From: Sphaerobacter sp.
GTDB taxonomy: Bacteria; Chloroflexota; Chloroflexia; Thermomicrobiales; Thermomicrobiaceae
NCBI GenBank assembly: GCA_029961075.1
Contig: JASBVL010000111.1
Coordinates: 1 to 46,961 of the forward strand
Reading direction: 5' to 3'
Length of the DNA stretch: 46,961 nucleotides
Part shown: piece by piece, positions 1 through 7,250 of the stretch
How the letters are laid out: each line of letters starts with the position of its first letter
How positions within the stretch are numbered: position 1 is the first letter of the stretch
Notes under the pieces: generated by a model
Database searches by the model: none
Told to the model about the DNA's origin: nothing
The model's input: only the letters and a program-made list of their open reading frames with translations
Made by a program: the position numbers and the translations under genes

Positions 1-608
1 TCAACTCGCTGCTGCAGATCCTGGAGGACGGCCGCCTGACCGACTCCCAGGGCCGGGTCGTCGACTTCAAGAACACCGTCATCATCATGACGACCAACCT
101 GGGTACTCGGGACATCTCCAAGGGCTTCAACCTGGGCTTCGCGTCCACGAAGGACGCCCAGACCGGGTACGAGCGGATGAAGGCGAAGGTGTCGGAGGAG
201 CTCAAGCAGCACTTCCGGCCCGAGTTCCTCAACCGGGTGGATGACATCATCGTCTTCCACCAGCTCACCCAGGACGAGATCATCAAGATCGTCGACCTGA
301 TGATCGCCAAGGTGGACGAGCGGCTGAAGGACAAGGACATGGGTCTGGAGCTGACCCCGTCCGCCAAGGAGCTGCTCGCCAAGAAGGGTTACGACCCTGT
401 CCTCGGCGCCCGGCCGCTGCGTCGGACGATCCAGCGTGAGATCGAGGACCAGCTCTCGGAGAAGATCCTCTTCGGCGAGCTGCGGCCCGGCCACCTGGTC
501 ATCGTCGACACCGAAGGCGAAGGCGAGGACGCCAGGTTCACCTTCCGCGGTGAGCCGAAGTCCTCGCTGCCGGCGATGCCGCCCGTGGCCACCGCGGGAT
601 CCGAGTGA
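1..608 (+). CDS. clpC: ATP-dependent Clp protease ATP-binding subunit ClpC, C-terminal part
   Basis: This is the last 201 codons of a Hsp100/Clp ATPase; the gene starts before the window and is read in frame from base 3. ClpC unfolds proteins and feeds them to ClpP in the cytoplasm. The visible part starts in the second AAA+ module (LLQILEDGRLTD, then the sensor-1 region IIMTTNLG) and continues through the arginine-finger region (FRPEFLNRVDDI) to the D2-small domain with the sensor-2 motif GARPLRR. The tail, ending in TAGSE, resembles actinobacterial ClpC, by memory of the family. A strong intrinsic terminator follows. Codon use and tail suggest a different organism from the part of the window after about 3750. 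Confidence 0.95.
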   Translation, partial: NSLLQILEDGRLTDSQGRVVDFKNTVIIMTTNLGTRDISKGFNLGFASTKDAQTGYERMKAKVSEELKQHFRPEFLNRVDDIIVFHQLTQDEIIKIVDLMIAKVDERLKDKDMGLELTPSAKELLAKKGYDPVLGARPLRRTIQREIEDQLSEKILFGELRPGHLVIVDTEGEGEDARFTFRGEPKSSLPAMPPVATAGSE

Positions 609-623
609 TCTGCCAGCGCTGAG

Positions 624-656
624 GGAGGCCGCCCCGTTCCGGGGCGGCCTCCTTTT
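624..656 (+). terminator. Rho-independent terminator after clpC
   Basis: A 12-bp perfect stem (624-635 with 641-652, GGAGGCCGCCCC and its complement), a 5-nt loop, then TTTT at 653-656. It begins 16 nt after the clpC stop. It is the one clear U-tract terminator in the window, unlike the hairpins after position 3000. Confidence 0.9.
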
Positions 657-751
657 GGTCACGGCTGGCAAACGATTGCTGACAATGATCAGCCCATGGC
701 TTTATCGTCCACCCGCCGCCCCATCCAGGAGCCGGCGGAGTGGGAGGAGCC

Positions 752-2266
752 ATGGTGACGACTCGTACCGATGAGGCTGCCGCGTCGTGGCCTGGACTAC
801 CGGCGCGGGACAATCCGCTCGCCCGGATCGCGCTCCGGTTCACCGCGTTCACCGAACGCTGGCTGCCCGACGCGTTCGGGTTCGTGCTGGTCGGCACGTT
901 CGTGATCTTCGCGCTGGGGCTGCTGACCGGGGAGAAGATCGTCGGCGCGCCGGCCGACCCGAAGGCGACGACCTACGGGCTCGTCGACGCCTGGGGCAAG
1001 GGGTTCTGGTCGCTGATCCAGTTCACCCTCCAGATGGCGATGATCATCATCGGCGGCTACGCGGTCGCGGTCTCCCGCCCGGTCGCCCGCCTCATCGCCC
1101 GGCTCGCCCAGATCCCGAAGAGCCCCCGCGCGGCCATCGCCTTCACCGCGGCCGCGGCCATGCTCACCGCGTACCTGAACTGGGCGTTCAGCCTGGTCTT
1201 CACCGCCATCCTGGCCAAGGAGATCGCCCGCCTGGTCCGCGGCGTGGACTACCGGGCGCTCGGCGCCATGGCCTTCCTCGGCCTCGGCACCGTGTGGGCC
1301 CAGGGCCTGTCCGGCTCGGCCGCCCTCCAGGTCGCCAGCGAGTCCTCCAGCCCCGCGCCCGTCCAGGAGGTCATCAAGGCCGGCCGCGGCGACTCCGGGC
1401 TGATCCCGCTCACCGAGACGATCTTCCTCTGGCAGGGCATCGTGGCTACCATGATCATCTTCTTGATCGCCGTCGCCATGGCCTGGCTGCTCGCCCCCTC
1501 GCCCGAGCGCGCCAAGACCGCCCAGGACCTCGGCATCGAGCTGCGTCCCCTGCTGGAGGAGCGGTCCGCCGACACCACCGACGTGGCCGCCGCCCGCGGT
1601 GGCGGTCGCCGTCCCGGCGACTGGCTGGAGCACAGCCCGCTCTTCGCGATCCTGATCTTCCTGCTCGGCCTGTGGTACCTGGCCCGGTACTTCGCCAACG
1701 CCAAGGGCAACCCGCTCAACGCCCTGGACCTCAACACGGTCAACCTGATCCTGCTGCTGCTCGCGCTCATCCTGCACTGGCGCCCGCTCCGCCTGGTCGA
1801 CGCGGTCCGCCGCGGCGCGCCCGCCGCCTCCGGGGTGCTGTTGCAGTTCCCGTTCTACGGCGGCATCTTCGGCATGATCGCCTACACCGGCCTGGCGAAG
1901 ACCATCGCCGGCTGGCTGGTCGACGTCTCCACCGCCTTCTTCTACCCGGCCGTCATCGCGATCTACTCCTGCGTGCTCGGCATCTTCGTGCCCAGCGGCG
2001 GCAGCAAGTGGGTCATCGAGGCCCCGTACGTCATCGAGGCCGCCAACCAGCTTCAGGTCCACCAGGGCTGGATGGTGGTCGTGTACGACCTGGGCGAGGC
2101 GAGCGCCAACCTGCTCCAGCCGTTCTGGATGCTGCCCACGCTCGCCATCCTCGGCCTGAAGGCCCGCGACATCATGGGCTACACGTTCGCCATGTTCCTG
2201 GCCTGCTTCCCGGTGGTGCTGGTCCTGGTCACGCTGTTCGCCCAGACGCTCGGTTTCCCGCGTTGA
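752..2266 (+). CDS. Short-chain fatty acid transporter, AtoE / TIGR00366 family
   Basis: Polytopic inner-membrane permease of about 504 residues, the usual AtoE length. AtoE-type proteins move short-chain fatty acids such as acetoacetate or butyrate. About ten or more hydrophobic segments are visible. Family-like stretches include TAYLNWAFSLVF, GTVWAQGLSGSAAL and the late FVPSGGSKWVIEAPY. A charged loop near residues 265-300 divides the protein. Start choice is uncertain: ATG 752 follows GGGAGGAG closely (742-749), GTG 755 has better spacing, and GTG 740 is also in frame. The gene stands alone between the clpC terminator and a convergent HTH remnant 25 bp away. Substrate is inferred from family only. 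Confidence 0.85.
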   Translation: MVTTRTDEAAASWPGLPARDNPLARIALRFTAFTERWLPDAFGFVLVGTFVIFALGLLTGEKIVGAPADPKATTYGLVDAWGKGFWSLIQFTLQMAMIIIGGYAVAVSRPVARLIARLAQIPKSPRAAIAFTAAAAMLTAYLNWAFSLVFTAILAKEIARLVRGVDYRALGAMAFLGLGTVWAQGLSGSAALQVASESSSPAPVQEVIKAGRGDSGLIPLTETIFLWQGIVATMIIFLIAVAMAWLLAPSPERAKTAQDLGIELRPLLEERSADTTDVAAARGGGRRPGDWLEHSPLFAILIFLLGLWYLARYFANAKGNPLNALDLNTVNLILLLLALILHWRPLRLVDAVRRGAPAASGVLLQFPFYGGIFGMIAYTGLAKTIAGWLVDVSTAFFYPAVIAIYSCVLGIFVPSGGSKWVIEAPYVIEAANQLQVHQGWMVVVYDLGEASANLLQPFWMLPTLAILGLKARDIMGYTFAMFLACFPVVLVLVTLFAQTLGFPR

Positions 2267-2291
2267 GGCACCCGACACGAGCCGCTCCGCG

Positions 2292-2480
2292 TCAGTCCTC
2301 GGGCTGGTACACGACCATCCGGACCGGCCGGCGGAAGCCCAGCTCGGTAGGGCTGGCCACGCCGAACACCGCGCACAGCACGCGCCGGTACACCGGGGAC
2401 GGCCAGGTCACCTCCCCGCGCTCCCAGCGCCCGACCCGCTTCTCGTCGCAGGCGACGTTGATCCCCAGTGGATCGGGCAT
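2292..2480 (-). pseudogene. C-terminal fragment of an XRE-type HTH regulator
   Basis: About 58 residues (from GINVACDEKRVGRWERG to the end) look like the second half of an actinobacterial helix-turn-helix protein: a recognition-helix region, WERGEV, PSPVYRRVLCAVFGV and ELGF. The first helices of the DNA-binding domain are absent. Reading upstream on the minus strand, the similarity stops at about 2468 and the sequence becomes a primase-like gene in another frame. The ATG at 2480 lies within that foreign sequence, so the present short ORF is probably not the native protein. The gene is convergent with the AtoE-type permease. It marks the left side of junction 1. Confidence 0.7.
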
Positions 2481-2767
2481 GGGCCCCGGTACCCCTGGCC
2501 AGAGCGCCGCAACTCGGTATGGAGCGCGACGACCATCTCCACGGGCGCAGCTCGCTTGATTCGGTCTATTACCTCTGCATCGAACCCGAAGGAGCTCCGC
2601 TGATAGCTCAGGCCCCGGGACCAGCGGCGCTCCAGCTCGCTCCGGGCGGCCTCCAGCTCCCAGGCGAGCATCTGCCGGTCGTCGTCGGACAGGTCCTCGT
2701 CGTCGCGCAGCAGATAGGTGTTGAGCGCGATGGTCCCCCACAGCACGTCATCGGGCATGATCCGCAT
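2408..2767 (-). pseudogene. Truncated DnaG-like primase N-terminus (CHC2 zinc-finger start)
   Basis: From ATG 2767 (or ATG 2758; neither has a good Shine-Dalgarno) the ORF runs to a stop at 2408. The first about 60 residues are a charged helical region (DDEDLSDDDRQMLAWELEAA). Next comes VIDRIKRAAPVEMVVALHT, then LRRSGQGYRGPCPIH, which matches the start of the DnaG CHC2 zinc finger (the usual pattern is G-x-Y-x-G-x-CPFH). Similarity ends at about 2468, right after CPIH; the remaining residues are out-of-frame translation of the HTH gene. The rest of the zinc finger and the whole catalytic domain are missing. Primases with this arrangement are common in phages and plasmids. The fold call is from motif only. 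Confidence 0.6.
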
Positions 2768-2863
2768 GGTGGCGCGGTAGGGGGTGTGGGCGCTGCTGGT
2801 GGGCAGGCCAGCGGATGTGGTACCATCACGGCGAGGATCCCCCACGAGACCGTCGCAGCGCGC

Positions 2864-2889
2864 GCGCCCCGGAGTCCCGGCCGGGGCGC
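2864..2889 (-). terminator. GC-rich hairpin after the 88-residue gene
   Basis: Perfect 9-bp stem GCGCCCCGG (2864-2872) with CCGGGGCGC (2881-2889) and an 8-nt loop. It begins 9 nt past the stop of the minus-strand gene at 2898. There is no T-run, so its role as a terminator is inferred from position. Confidence 0.45.
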
Positions 2890-2897
2890 CGGCGTGT

Positions 2898-3164
2898 CTA
2901 GGCATCGCCCCGGCCCTCCCATCTGTGGTCGGACTCGGGCTCCGGCGCGAGCAGCACGCGCCACAGCTCACGCCATGCGGCGAGCTGGGCCGGGGTCAGC
3001 ATGTGGGTGGGGCGGATCGTGATGGTGATGGCCTCGTCGCGCATCTGGCGACGGGCGGCGCGTGAGGCATGGGCGGCGCGCTGCTTACGCGCGCGGAGTT
3101 CCTCGGGGGGCAGAGACTCTAGCGCAGCGCGAGCCTGCGCCGCGCGGTCAGTGGTAGGAGGCAT
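2898..3164 (-). CDS. Small hypothetical protein, 88 residues
   Basis: Not recognised. The protein is basic and helical: an N-terminal region with AARAALESLPPEELRARKQRAA followed by a patch rich in Arg and Ala, then ITITIRPTHMLTPAQLAAWRELWRVLL, which looks like a short strand and an amphipathic helix. The ATG at 3164 is preceded by GGGAGAGG at good spacing, which supports a real gene. It lies on the same strand between the zinc-ribbon gene and the truncated primase, in a cassette-like series of small genes. A mobile-element accessory protein is possible. No function is assigned. Confidence 0.55.
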   Translation of the reverse strand: MPPTTDRAAQARAALESLPPEELRARKQRAAHASRAARRQMRDEAITITIRPTHMLTPAQLAAWRELWRVLLAPEPESDHRWEGRGDA

Positions 3165-3256
3165 CCGGACACGCCTCTCCCGCCGGCCCCGCGCCGCTCA
3201 CCAGCGGGAAGAGGGCTAGGCAGTCGCCGCGTATCCGGACTCAGCTGATCTCTCCA

Positions 3257-3287
3257 GACCACTGGCGCCTCGGTCGGGCCAGTGGTC
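3257..3287 (-). terminator. Hairpin directly after the 119-residue gene
   Basis: Perfect 10-bp inverted repeat GACCACTGGC (3257-3266) and GCCAGTGGTC (3278-3287), 11-nt loop, only 2 nt after the stop codon at 3290. No U-tract follows. It could be a terminator or an operator for the next gene (start 3164). Confidence 0.5.
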
Positions 3288-3289
3288 GT

Positions 3290-3649
3290 CTATAGTGTAC
3301 CTACACTTGCCGCCCGCCGCAAGGTCTCGGCGGTCACCTCGCTGACGGTGCCACATTTCGGACAGCGGAACCGGGCGGGTGGCTCGATCGGCCGCCGGAG
3401 CGTAGTGCGCGCGAACGCACGGCGGTCGGCTGGCTGCAGCCCGAGCGCCACCCGCCGTTCCGCGTGGCGCGATGCCACCCACACCCCGAGGCGGTCATCG
3501 TAGTGCCAGCCCGAGAGCACATAGCATCGTTGCCCGCGGCTCGGGTTGTAGATCGCGAACCGAATGTGGCAGCGGCGTCGCCCGCAGAGGACGTACTCGC
3601 CACTCTTGTTGAGCCTGGCCGGCATCGACGTCTCGAATGCAAAAGCCAT
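3290..3649 (-). CDS. Hypothetical protein with a C-terminal CPxC zinc-ribbon half
   Basis: A 119-residue protein of no family I recognise. The N-terminal half has CGRRRCHIRFAIYNPSRG and a WHYDDRLGVWV segment. The C-terminal part has FRCPKCGTVSEVTAETL, a typical zinc-ribbon knuckle; the N-terminal Cys pair (CGRRRC) may supply the other ligands. The ATG at 3649 lies 33 nt after the stop of a truncated upstream gene on the same strand, so the two may have been co-transcribed. Small zinc-ribbon proteins of this kind are frequent in phages and integrative elements. Function unknown. Confidence 0.55.
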   Translation of the reverse strand: MAFAFETSMPARLNKSGEYVLCGRRRCHIRFAIYNPSRGQRCYVLSGWHYDDRLGVWVASRHAERRVALGLQPADRRAFARTTLRRPIEPPARFRCPKCGTVSEVTAETLRRAASVGTL

Positions 3650-3682
3650 GGCACCCCCAGTCTCACAGTGAGTGTACGAGCA

Positions 3683-3750
3683 CTAGTCCGCCGCGGCCAG
3701 TGCGTCGCGGTCCGTCCATCTGAAGGTGACCGTATTGTATTCCAATCGAA
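3683..3750 (-). pseudogene. C-terminal scrap of an unidentified minus-strand gene
   Basis: The last roughly 20 residues before the stop at 3683 read LEYNTVTFRWTDRDALAAAD, which looks like a genuine beta-rich C-terminus. Beyond about 3750 the same frame only gives the antisense of the macro-domain gene. This suggests an upstream gene of the cassette is cut at about 3750. It is too short to identify. Confidence 0.35.
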
Positions 3751-4201
3751 CGTGGATGGGCAGCGGGGTGGCCGGGGCGATCAAGGCCGCCGGGGGCGAG
3801 GAGATCGAGCGCGAGGCGATGGCCCAGGGCCGATCCGCGTCGGGGAGGCGGTGGCGACCGGCGCCGGCCGGCTCCCCCACCGGGCCGTGATCCACGCCGC
3901 GGCCATGGGCTACGACGGCGGGCAGATGATCCCCCCGACCGCGGAGACGATCCGGTCGGCCACCCGGGCGGCGCTGGCGGTCGCAGACCGGCTGGGGCTC
4001 GCCTCGGTCGCCTTCCCGGCGCTGGGCACCGGCGTCGGCGGCTTCGAGCTGGCCGCGTGCGCCCGGCTTATGGTCCAGGCCGCCCGCGACTACCTGGCGC
4101 AGCCCGGGACGCGCGTCCGCCGCGTCATCTTCGTGCTGCGCAACGAGCACGCCCGCCAGACCTTCCAGGCGGCCATCGATCAGGCCGGCGCCGTGGCGTG
4201 A
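3741..4201 (+). pseudogene. Broken macro-domain (ADP-ribose binding) protein
   Basis: Macro-domain proteins bind or hydrolyse ADP-ribose derivatives. The frame beginning around 3741 gives WMGSGVAGAIKAAGGEEIER, the family's ligand-loop segment, but the first strand and the VNAAN segment that normally precede it are absent. The upstream sequence belongs to something else. At 3828-3832 one C appears to be missing: the frame shifts from AMAQG to PIRVGEAVATGAG and continues through HRAVIHAAAM and FPALGTGVGGFEL, the second ligand loop, to a stop at 4201. So the gene is both N-terminally truncated and frameshifted. The shift could be a sequencing error; the missing N-terminus fits the junction at about 3750. 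Confidence 0.75.
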
Positions 4202-4549
4202 CCGAGTGGCCCCAGCAGATGGCCCGATCGTGTCTGCCGCAGTGACCACGGTCCGCGCTGCGGTCGCGTCCTCCTGAGTCTCAGCGCTCCGCCGCTCCTC
4301 GTTCCCCTTCCTCCGGCCAGGTACGCCGAGGCAGTGCAACCAGCTGGCACTGCTCCGTCCGCCGCCGCCGCTCCTGAGTACGCAGGCCGGCCCCCGCCCG
4401 GCGCGACGCGGCGCGGCTCGTGCCGCGGGCGGCGTGCCGATCCCCGCTGGCATGTCTTATGCAAATTCAGACACGTCGTCCCATCGGCGGGCTCGGTGGG
4501 GCTGAAGCGGTATGGATGAGAGCACGATTCAGCGGGAAGGAGTTCGGTG
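4202..4549. other. Intergenic stretch without a recognisable gene
   Basis: About 350 bases between the macro-domain remnant and the SPW gene. Codon pattern and short frames give nothing gene-like. No convincing promoter hexamers or long hairpins were seen, apart from the Shine-Dalgarno GGGAAGGAG at 4534-4542 that belongs to the next gene. Confidence 0.5.
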
Positions 4550-4948
4550 ATGCGTTTCATCCCGACCCGGATCCATGGGATCCTCGACTACGTGGTCGGC
4601 ATCGCCCTGATCGCCGCGCCGTGGATCTTCGGCTTCGCCGATGTGGGCGGCGCCGCCATGTGGATCCCCATCATCCTCGGTATCGGTCTGATCATCTACA
4701 GCCTGCTGACGGACTACGAGTACGGGGTGGTCAAGGTCATCCCGATGCCGGCGCATCTGGCGCTGGACGGCATCGCCGGCCTCTTCCTGGCAGCGTCGCC
4801 CTGGCTGTTCGGCTTCGCCGACGAGGAATGGAACGTCTGGGTACCGCACCTCGTCGTCGGGCTGGTCGTGATCGCGGTGGCCTTGACGACGCAGACCCGT
4901 CCCGCCTATGAGCTCGTCGAGGGTGAACGGCGACGAATGGGTGCGTAG
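4550..4948 (+). CDS. SPW repeat membrane protein
   Basis: A 132-residue integral membrane protein with about four hydrophobic helices and two copies of the SPW-type motif: APWIFGF (about residues 23-29) and SPWLFGF (about 83-89). The repeat unit, R-x-H-G-x-x-DY and similar, opens the protein. Proteins of this family are small four-helix membrane proteins of unknown role. The start at ATG 4550 is chosen because GGGAAGGAG (4534-4542) lies 7 nt upstream; the in-frame GTG at 4547 is too close. It is convergent with the MsrA-MsrB gene. Confidence 0.85.
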   Translation: MRFIPTRIHGILDYVVGIALIAAPWIFGFADVGGAAMWIPIILGIGLIIYSLLTDYEYGVVKVIPMPAHLALDGIAGLFLAASPWLFGFADEEWNVWVPHLVVGLVVIAVALTTQTRPAYELVEGERRRMGA

Positions 4949-5028
4949 CGAGCGCGGATCAGACGGTGATGGACCGCCGCCGGGTCGTCCGGCCGGGGCG
5001 CCGTGTGGCTCCCCGGCGGCGGGGCCGC

Positions 5029-6096
5029 CTAGCGCCGCTCGAGCTCGAGCGCGACGCTGTTCATGCACCAGCGCTGGCCACCGGCCTCGATCGGCCCGTC
5101 GTCGAAGACGTGGCCCAGGTGGGAGTGGCAGCGGGCGCAGCGCACCTCGGTGCGGATCATGCCGTAGGAGCGGTCCTCGCGCAGCTCCACCGCGGCGGGC
5201 GCGATCACCTGGGTGAAGCTCGGCCAGCCGCAGCCGGCGTCGTACTTCGTCTCGCTGGAGAAGAGCGGGTTGCCGCAGGCGCGGCAGCGGTAGATGCCCG
5301 CCTCGTCGGTGTAGGTGTACTCGCCGCTGAAGGGCCGCTCGGTCCCCGCCTGGCGCAGCACGGCGTACTCCTCCGGCGTCAGGCGCTGGCGCCACTCCTC
5401 CTCGCTGCTCGGCAGGGGCTTGAGGCCGTCATCGTCGGCGCCGCCGGTGACCGCCGGCAGCGGGCAGGTGACGCCGGTCCCGGCCAGCCCGCAGTAGCCG
5501 TTCGGCACCTTGTGCAGGTACTGCTGGTGGTACTCCTCGGCGTAGTAGAAGGGCCCCAGCGGCGCGATCTCGGTCGTGATCTCGCCGCGGTGCCCCGCCT
5601 GGCAGAGGGCCGCCTGGTAGGCGTCGCGCGCGGCCTCGGCCAGCCGGCGCTGCCGCTCATCGGCGTAGTAGATCGCCGAGCGGTACTGCGTGCCGACGTC
5701 GTTGCCCTGGCGCATGCCCTGGGTCGGGTCGTGCGCCTCGAAGAAGGTGCGCAGCAGCGACTCGTAGGAGATCTTGGCCGGATCGAAGACGACGAGCACC
5801 GACTCGGCGTGGCCGGTGCGCCCGGTGCAGACCTCCTCGTAGGTCGGGTGCGGGGTATAGCCGCCGGCGTAGCCGACCGCGGTGGTGTAGACCCCGTCGA
5901 GCTGCCAGAAGAGCCGCTCGGCGCCCCAGAAGCAACCGAGCGCGAAGACGGCGGTCTCGAGCCCGGCGGGGAAAGGCGGCTGGATGGGCGTGCCCAGCAC
6001 CGCGTGCCGGTCGGGGATCGGGAACGCCGGGCGATCCCGGCCCGGCAGGGCCTCCTCGGGCGCGATCATGGTCGTCTTGGTGCGATTGAACAGCAT
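5029..6096 (-). CDS. msrAB: Bifunctional peptide methionine sulfoxide reductase MsrA-MsrB
   Basis: Repairs oxidised methionine: MsrA acts on the S-sulfoxide, MsrB on the R-sulfoxide. MsrA comes first, with catalytic Cys55 in GCFWGAE and likely resolving cysteines Cys202 and Cys211 ([14 protein letters not shown]). MsrB follows from about residue 228, with zinc-binding pairs Cys271/Cys274 (CRAC) and Cys320/Cys323 (CARC), the GCGWPSF stretch and catalytic Cys344 in RWCMNS. Start ATG 6096 has GGAGGA six bases upstream; ATG 6102 lies directly on the ribosome site and an upstream frame to 6147 lacks support. No signal peptide is seen, so it is probably cytoplasmic. All key residues are intact. Confidence 0.95.
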   Translation of the reverse strand: MLFNRTKTTMIAPEEALPGRDRPAFPIPDRHAVLGTPIQPPFPAGLETAVFALGCFWGAERLFWQLDGVYTTAVGYAGGYTPHPTYEEVCTGRTGHAESVLVVFDPAKISYESLLRTFFEAHDPTQGMRQGNDVGTQYRSAIYYADERQRRLAEAARDAYQAALCQAGHRGEITTEIAPLGPFYYAEEYHQQYLHKVPNGYCGLAGTGVTCPLPAVTGGADDDGLKPLPSSEEEWRQRLTPEEYAVLRQAGTERPFSGEYTYTDEAGIYRCRACGNPLFSSETKYDAGCGWPSFTQVIAPAAVELREDRSYGMIRTEVRCARCHSHLGHVFDDGPIEAGGQRWCMNSVALELERR

Positions 6097-6189
6097 GGCC
6101 ATTCCTCCGTATATAGCGCCTGAAGGGTGCGACGCCGGTGTTGGCAACCGCAGCCCCCTGGCCCAGCCTGGTCTGCCCCGTCAGCTCTA

Positions 6190-6195
6190 ATTGTA
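6190..6195 (-). promoter_or_regulatory. Possible -10 element of the msrAB promoter
   Basis: On the minus strand the hexamer reads TACAAT, about 94 nt upstream of the msrAB start. No good -35 partner is visible. Confidence 0.3.
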
Positions 6196-6230
6196 GCGAG
6201 GGTGGGAAGCCGCCGCGCGGCCCGCGCCGC

Positions 6231-6647
6231 TCAGGCCCAGGGATCGATGATGAGCGCGCCGCTGGCGGCGAGGTGCCGGGTGTTGCGCGTCATCAGGTGG
6301 AGCCCGTGGCGCAGTGCCGTCGCGGCGATGAGCCCATCGCTGGCCGGAATGATCACGCCCGCCGCCTGCGCTCGCGCCGTGATCTCGCCCCAGATGTGTG
6401 CCGTCTCAGCGTCGATCCCGAGGATCTGCTCGGCGGCGTCTCGCTCAAGCCTGCTGAGCCAGGCAGCCAGCTCGCGCCGGCGGCGCCCGTCGGGCAGGAG
6501 CGCGATCCCGTTGCTGATCTCGCCGATGGTGATCACGCTCAAGAAGAGCTGGTCGGGCTCCAGCGCTTCGACGGCCTGCCGGACCCGCGCGTTGCCCTGA
6601 GGACGCTGTACCTCGGAGAGGACGCAGGTATCGAGCAGGACCCTCAC
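6231..6647 (-). CDS. PIN-domain toxin, VapC/FitB type
   Basis: A 138-residue PIN-domain ribonuclease, the toxin of a type II toxin-antitoxin pair. Metal-binding acids are in place: Asp6 in LLDTCVLSE, Glu43 in TIGEIS and Asp104 in IPASDGLIAATA; TRNTRHL (120-126) closes the active site as in FitB-like proteins. Its ATG overlaps the end of the antitoxin gene by 4 bases, the usual translational coupling. The toxin probably cleaves RNA when the labile antitoxin is degraded; its target is unknown. Confidence 0.9.
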   Translation of the reverse strand: MRVLLDTCVLSEVQRPQGNARVRQAVEALEPDQLFLSVITIGEISNGIALLPDGRRRRELAAWLSRLERDAAEQILGIDAETAHIWGEITARAQAAGVIIPASDGLIAATALRHGLHLMTRNTRHLAASGALIIDPWA

Positions 6648-6883
6648 CAGGCGATCTCCCGCATCGGGCTGGCGTCGCGTGTCAGATCCAGGTCGCTGAG
6701 GTCGGGGCCGTTGAGGATGGCGTCCTTGAGACTCATGCGCTCCCCGGTGAGGCGCTGGTACTCGACCTCGGCCACCACGACGACCGCCTCACCGCGGCGG
6801 CGGACCCGCTGGGGGCCCTCGGTGAGCGCGCGCGTCACGAGCTCGCTGAAGCGATTCTTCGCATCGGCCAACTGCCAGTCCAT
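6644..6883 (-). CDS. Phd/YefM-type antitoxin
   Basis: A 79-residue antitoxin. The N-terminus, MDWQLADAKNRFSELVTRAL, followed by GPQRVRRRGEAVVVVAEVEYQRL, is the classic Phd/YefM DNA-binding and dimerisation fold; the C-terminal third would wrap the toxin. ATG 6883 is preceded by GGAGGAGG. It overlaps the PIN toxin gene by 4 bp. Proteins of this family repress their own operon; AT-rich palindromes at 6927-6949 are the likely operator. Confidence 0.9.
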   Translation of the reverse strand: MDWQLADAKNRFSELVTRALTEGPQRVRRRGEAVVVVAEVEYQRLTGERMSLKDAILNGPDLSDLDLTRDASPMREIAW

Positions 6884-6926
6884 GCCGCCTCCTCCAGGGG
6901 CCGAGCCACGGCGGTCGGCATCAAGC

Positions 6927-6949
6927 TAGCTAATCTAGCTATCATGATA
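6927..6949 (-). promoter_or_regulatory. Putative operator of the Phd/PIN operon
   Basis: Two palindromic TAGCTA boxes (6927-6932 and 6936-6941) are followed by the perfect 10-bp palindrome TATCATGATA (6940-6949). They form an AT-rich island in very GC-rich DNA, 44 bp upstream of the antitoxin start. TATCAT inside the last palindrome could serve as -10 on the minus strand. Confidence 0.5.
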
Positions 6950-7250
6950 CACCCGCGGTCCGCCTGCCGGCGAGGGACCATCGCCGCCGTGAACCCACGG
7001 GGGCGCAGCCGTTCGGTCCATGCCGCCCGGTGATAGCATTGGTCCTCGCGCGCAGGGATGCCCAGGCGCGTAGCGGCCTGGCCGCGGCACGCGTTAAGAC
7101 AGTGGGACGAGGCGGCCGTCGGTGCGACGGCGCGCCGTCGCGGCGGCACGGCCGTGCCACGGGTGTGGGGGGCAGGATGGCCGGGAACGGGAGTGCGACG
7201 ACCGCCGGGCGCCGGGCAGTCGGTCCGGCAGCGCTGCCGGAGCGGGCACC
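6950..7250. other. Intergenic stretch upstream of the GT39-type gene
   Basis: About 300 bases between the toxin-antitoxin operator and the glycosyltransferase start. Frames run through it but none has gene-like content; I see no strong promoter or hairpin. Confidence 0.4.
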
